Below, piece by piece: positions 63,708 to 64,000 of a stretch of DNA of 64,000 bases. Position 1 is the first letter of the stretch. Every line of letters starts with the position of its first letter. The DNA lies in assembly GCA_964304625.1 (NCBI GenBank), contig OZ199839.1, positions 10,974,001 through 11,038,000 of the forward strand, read 5' to 3'. Under the pieces are notes generated by a model. That model saw only the letters and a program-made list of their open reading frames with translations. It was not told the origin of the DNA and did no database searches. A program made the translations under genes and the position numbers. This DNA is from Kudoa neothunni (taxonomy: Eukaryota > Cnidaria).

Positions 63708-64000
63708 GTATATTTTAAAAAACGAGAGCACCATTTTGAATTATAATCTCACCCTACGCGCATGCTCATGCAGGAACTTTCTAGGCATGTTGGATGAAGT
63801 ATTCTTCGTTTTGTAGATTATCTATTACATAATTATATTTGGCTTGTTATTTTTATGAAAATTTTATATTCATAAAATAAAAATTGGCGATTTTTTTTAT
63901 ATTTTATTATGATAATCGACTTCTTTACCCTAACTATTTGAATTCAACCACATTTTAAGATAAGACCTAATTGAGCTATAATTGAGCTTTATTAAAACAG
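63708..64000. other. upstream of UQCRH
   Basis: AT-rich sequence to the window end; probable UQCRH promoter. Nothing else recognised. Confidence 0.4.

Overview
The window is nuclear DNA of an animal with a compact, AT-rich genome. Every gene whose frame can be followed is cut by very short GT-AG introns, mostly 36 to 66 nt, and contains families typical of Metazoa: a small DSL-type Notch ligand, POMGNT1, an NSL-complex KANSL2, a CNC-like bZIP factor, a multi-Kunitz secreted protein and SLC30A1/ZnT1. Sequence divergence is high. This fits a derived small-bodied or parasitic animal, but the sequence alone does not name the phylum.

Layout. 0.5-2.5 kb: CNC-like bZIP factor (minus). 6.7-7.5 kb: an MTHFS-like gene (minus) that ends before the family's GYYD motif. 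11.1-12.8 kb: five-exon secreted Kunitz protein (plus). 14.3-15.8 kb: pogo-like element holding a nested inverted-repeat element. 16.4-18.0 kb: KANSL2 with a CRE/TATA promoter (plus). 20.0-21.4 kb: decayed coding segments (minus). 21.7-23.8 kb: POMGNT1 (minus). 24.9-26.4 kb: DSL ligand (minus). 27.6-28.4 kb: a 61-residue three-exon candidate gene. 28.7-29.6 kb: pogo-like element. 31.4-33.4 kb: RagA-type GTPase (plus). 35.9-37.7 kb: SLC30A1/ZnT1 zinc exporter (minus).

38.6-41.0 kb: piggyBac element. 42.4-49.1 kb: dense transposon and fossil zone (1.1-kb repeat, IS630-type, Merlin, a broken virus-like primase-helicase, and a Merlin copy inside a pogo-like element). 49.9-51.4 kb: GALE pseudogene. 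52.6-54.4 kb: pogo/Tigger-type transposase relic. 55.2-56 kb: piggyBac-like piece. 56.3-58.1 kb: divergent gene pair HCCS / NHP2. 58.3-60 kb: piggyBac relics. 60.7-61.6 kb: Merlin relic. 61.6-62.0 kb: 3' exons of an unrecognised gene. 62.5-63.7 kb: COX5A and UQCRH, two respiratory-chain subunits on the same strand.

How the genes relate: HCCS, COX5A and UQCRH all serve the cytochrome part of the respiratory chain and lie within 7.5 kb. POMGNT1 and the DSL ligand are secretory-pathway genes next to each other. The rest look like unrelated housekeeping genes scattered among DNA transposons. Gene models were built by hand: for every gene given with exons, the summed exon length is a multiple of three and splice phases agree. 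Several of these genes (MTHFS-like, DSL ligand, UQCRH, the 61-residue gene) have exons too short to appear as long open frames.
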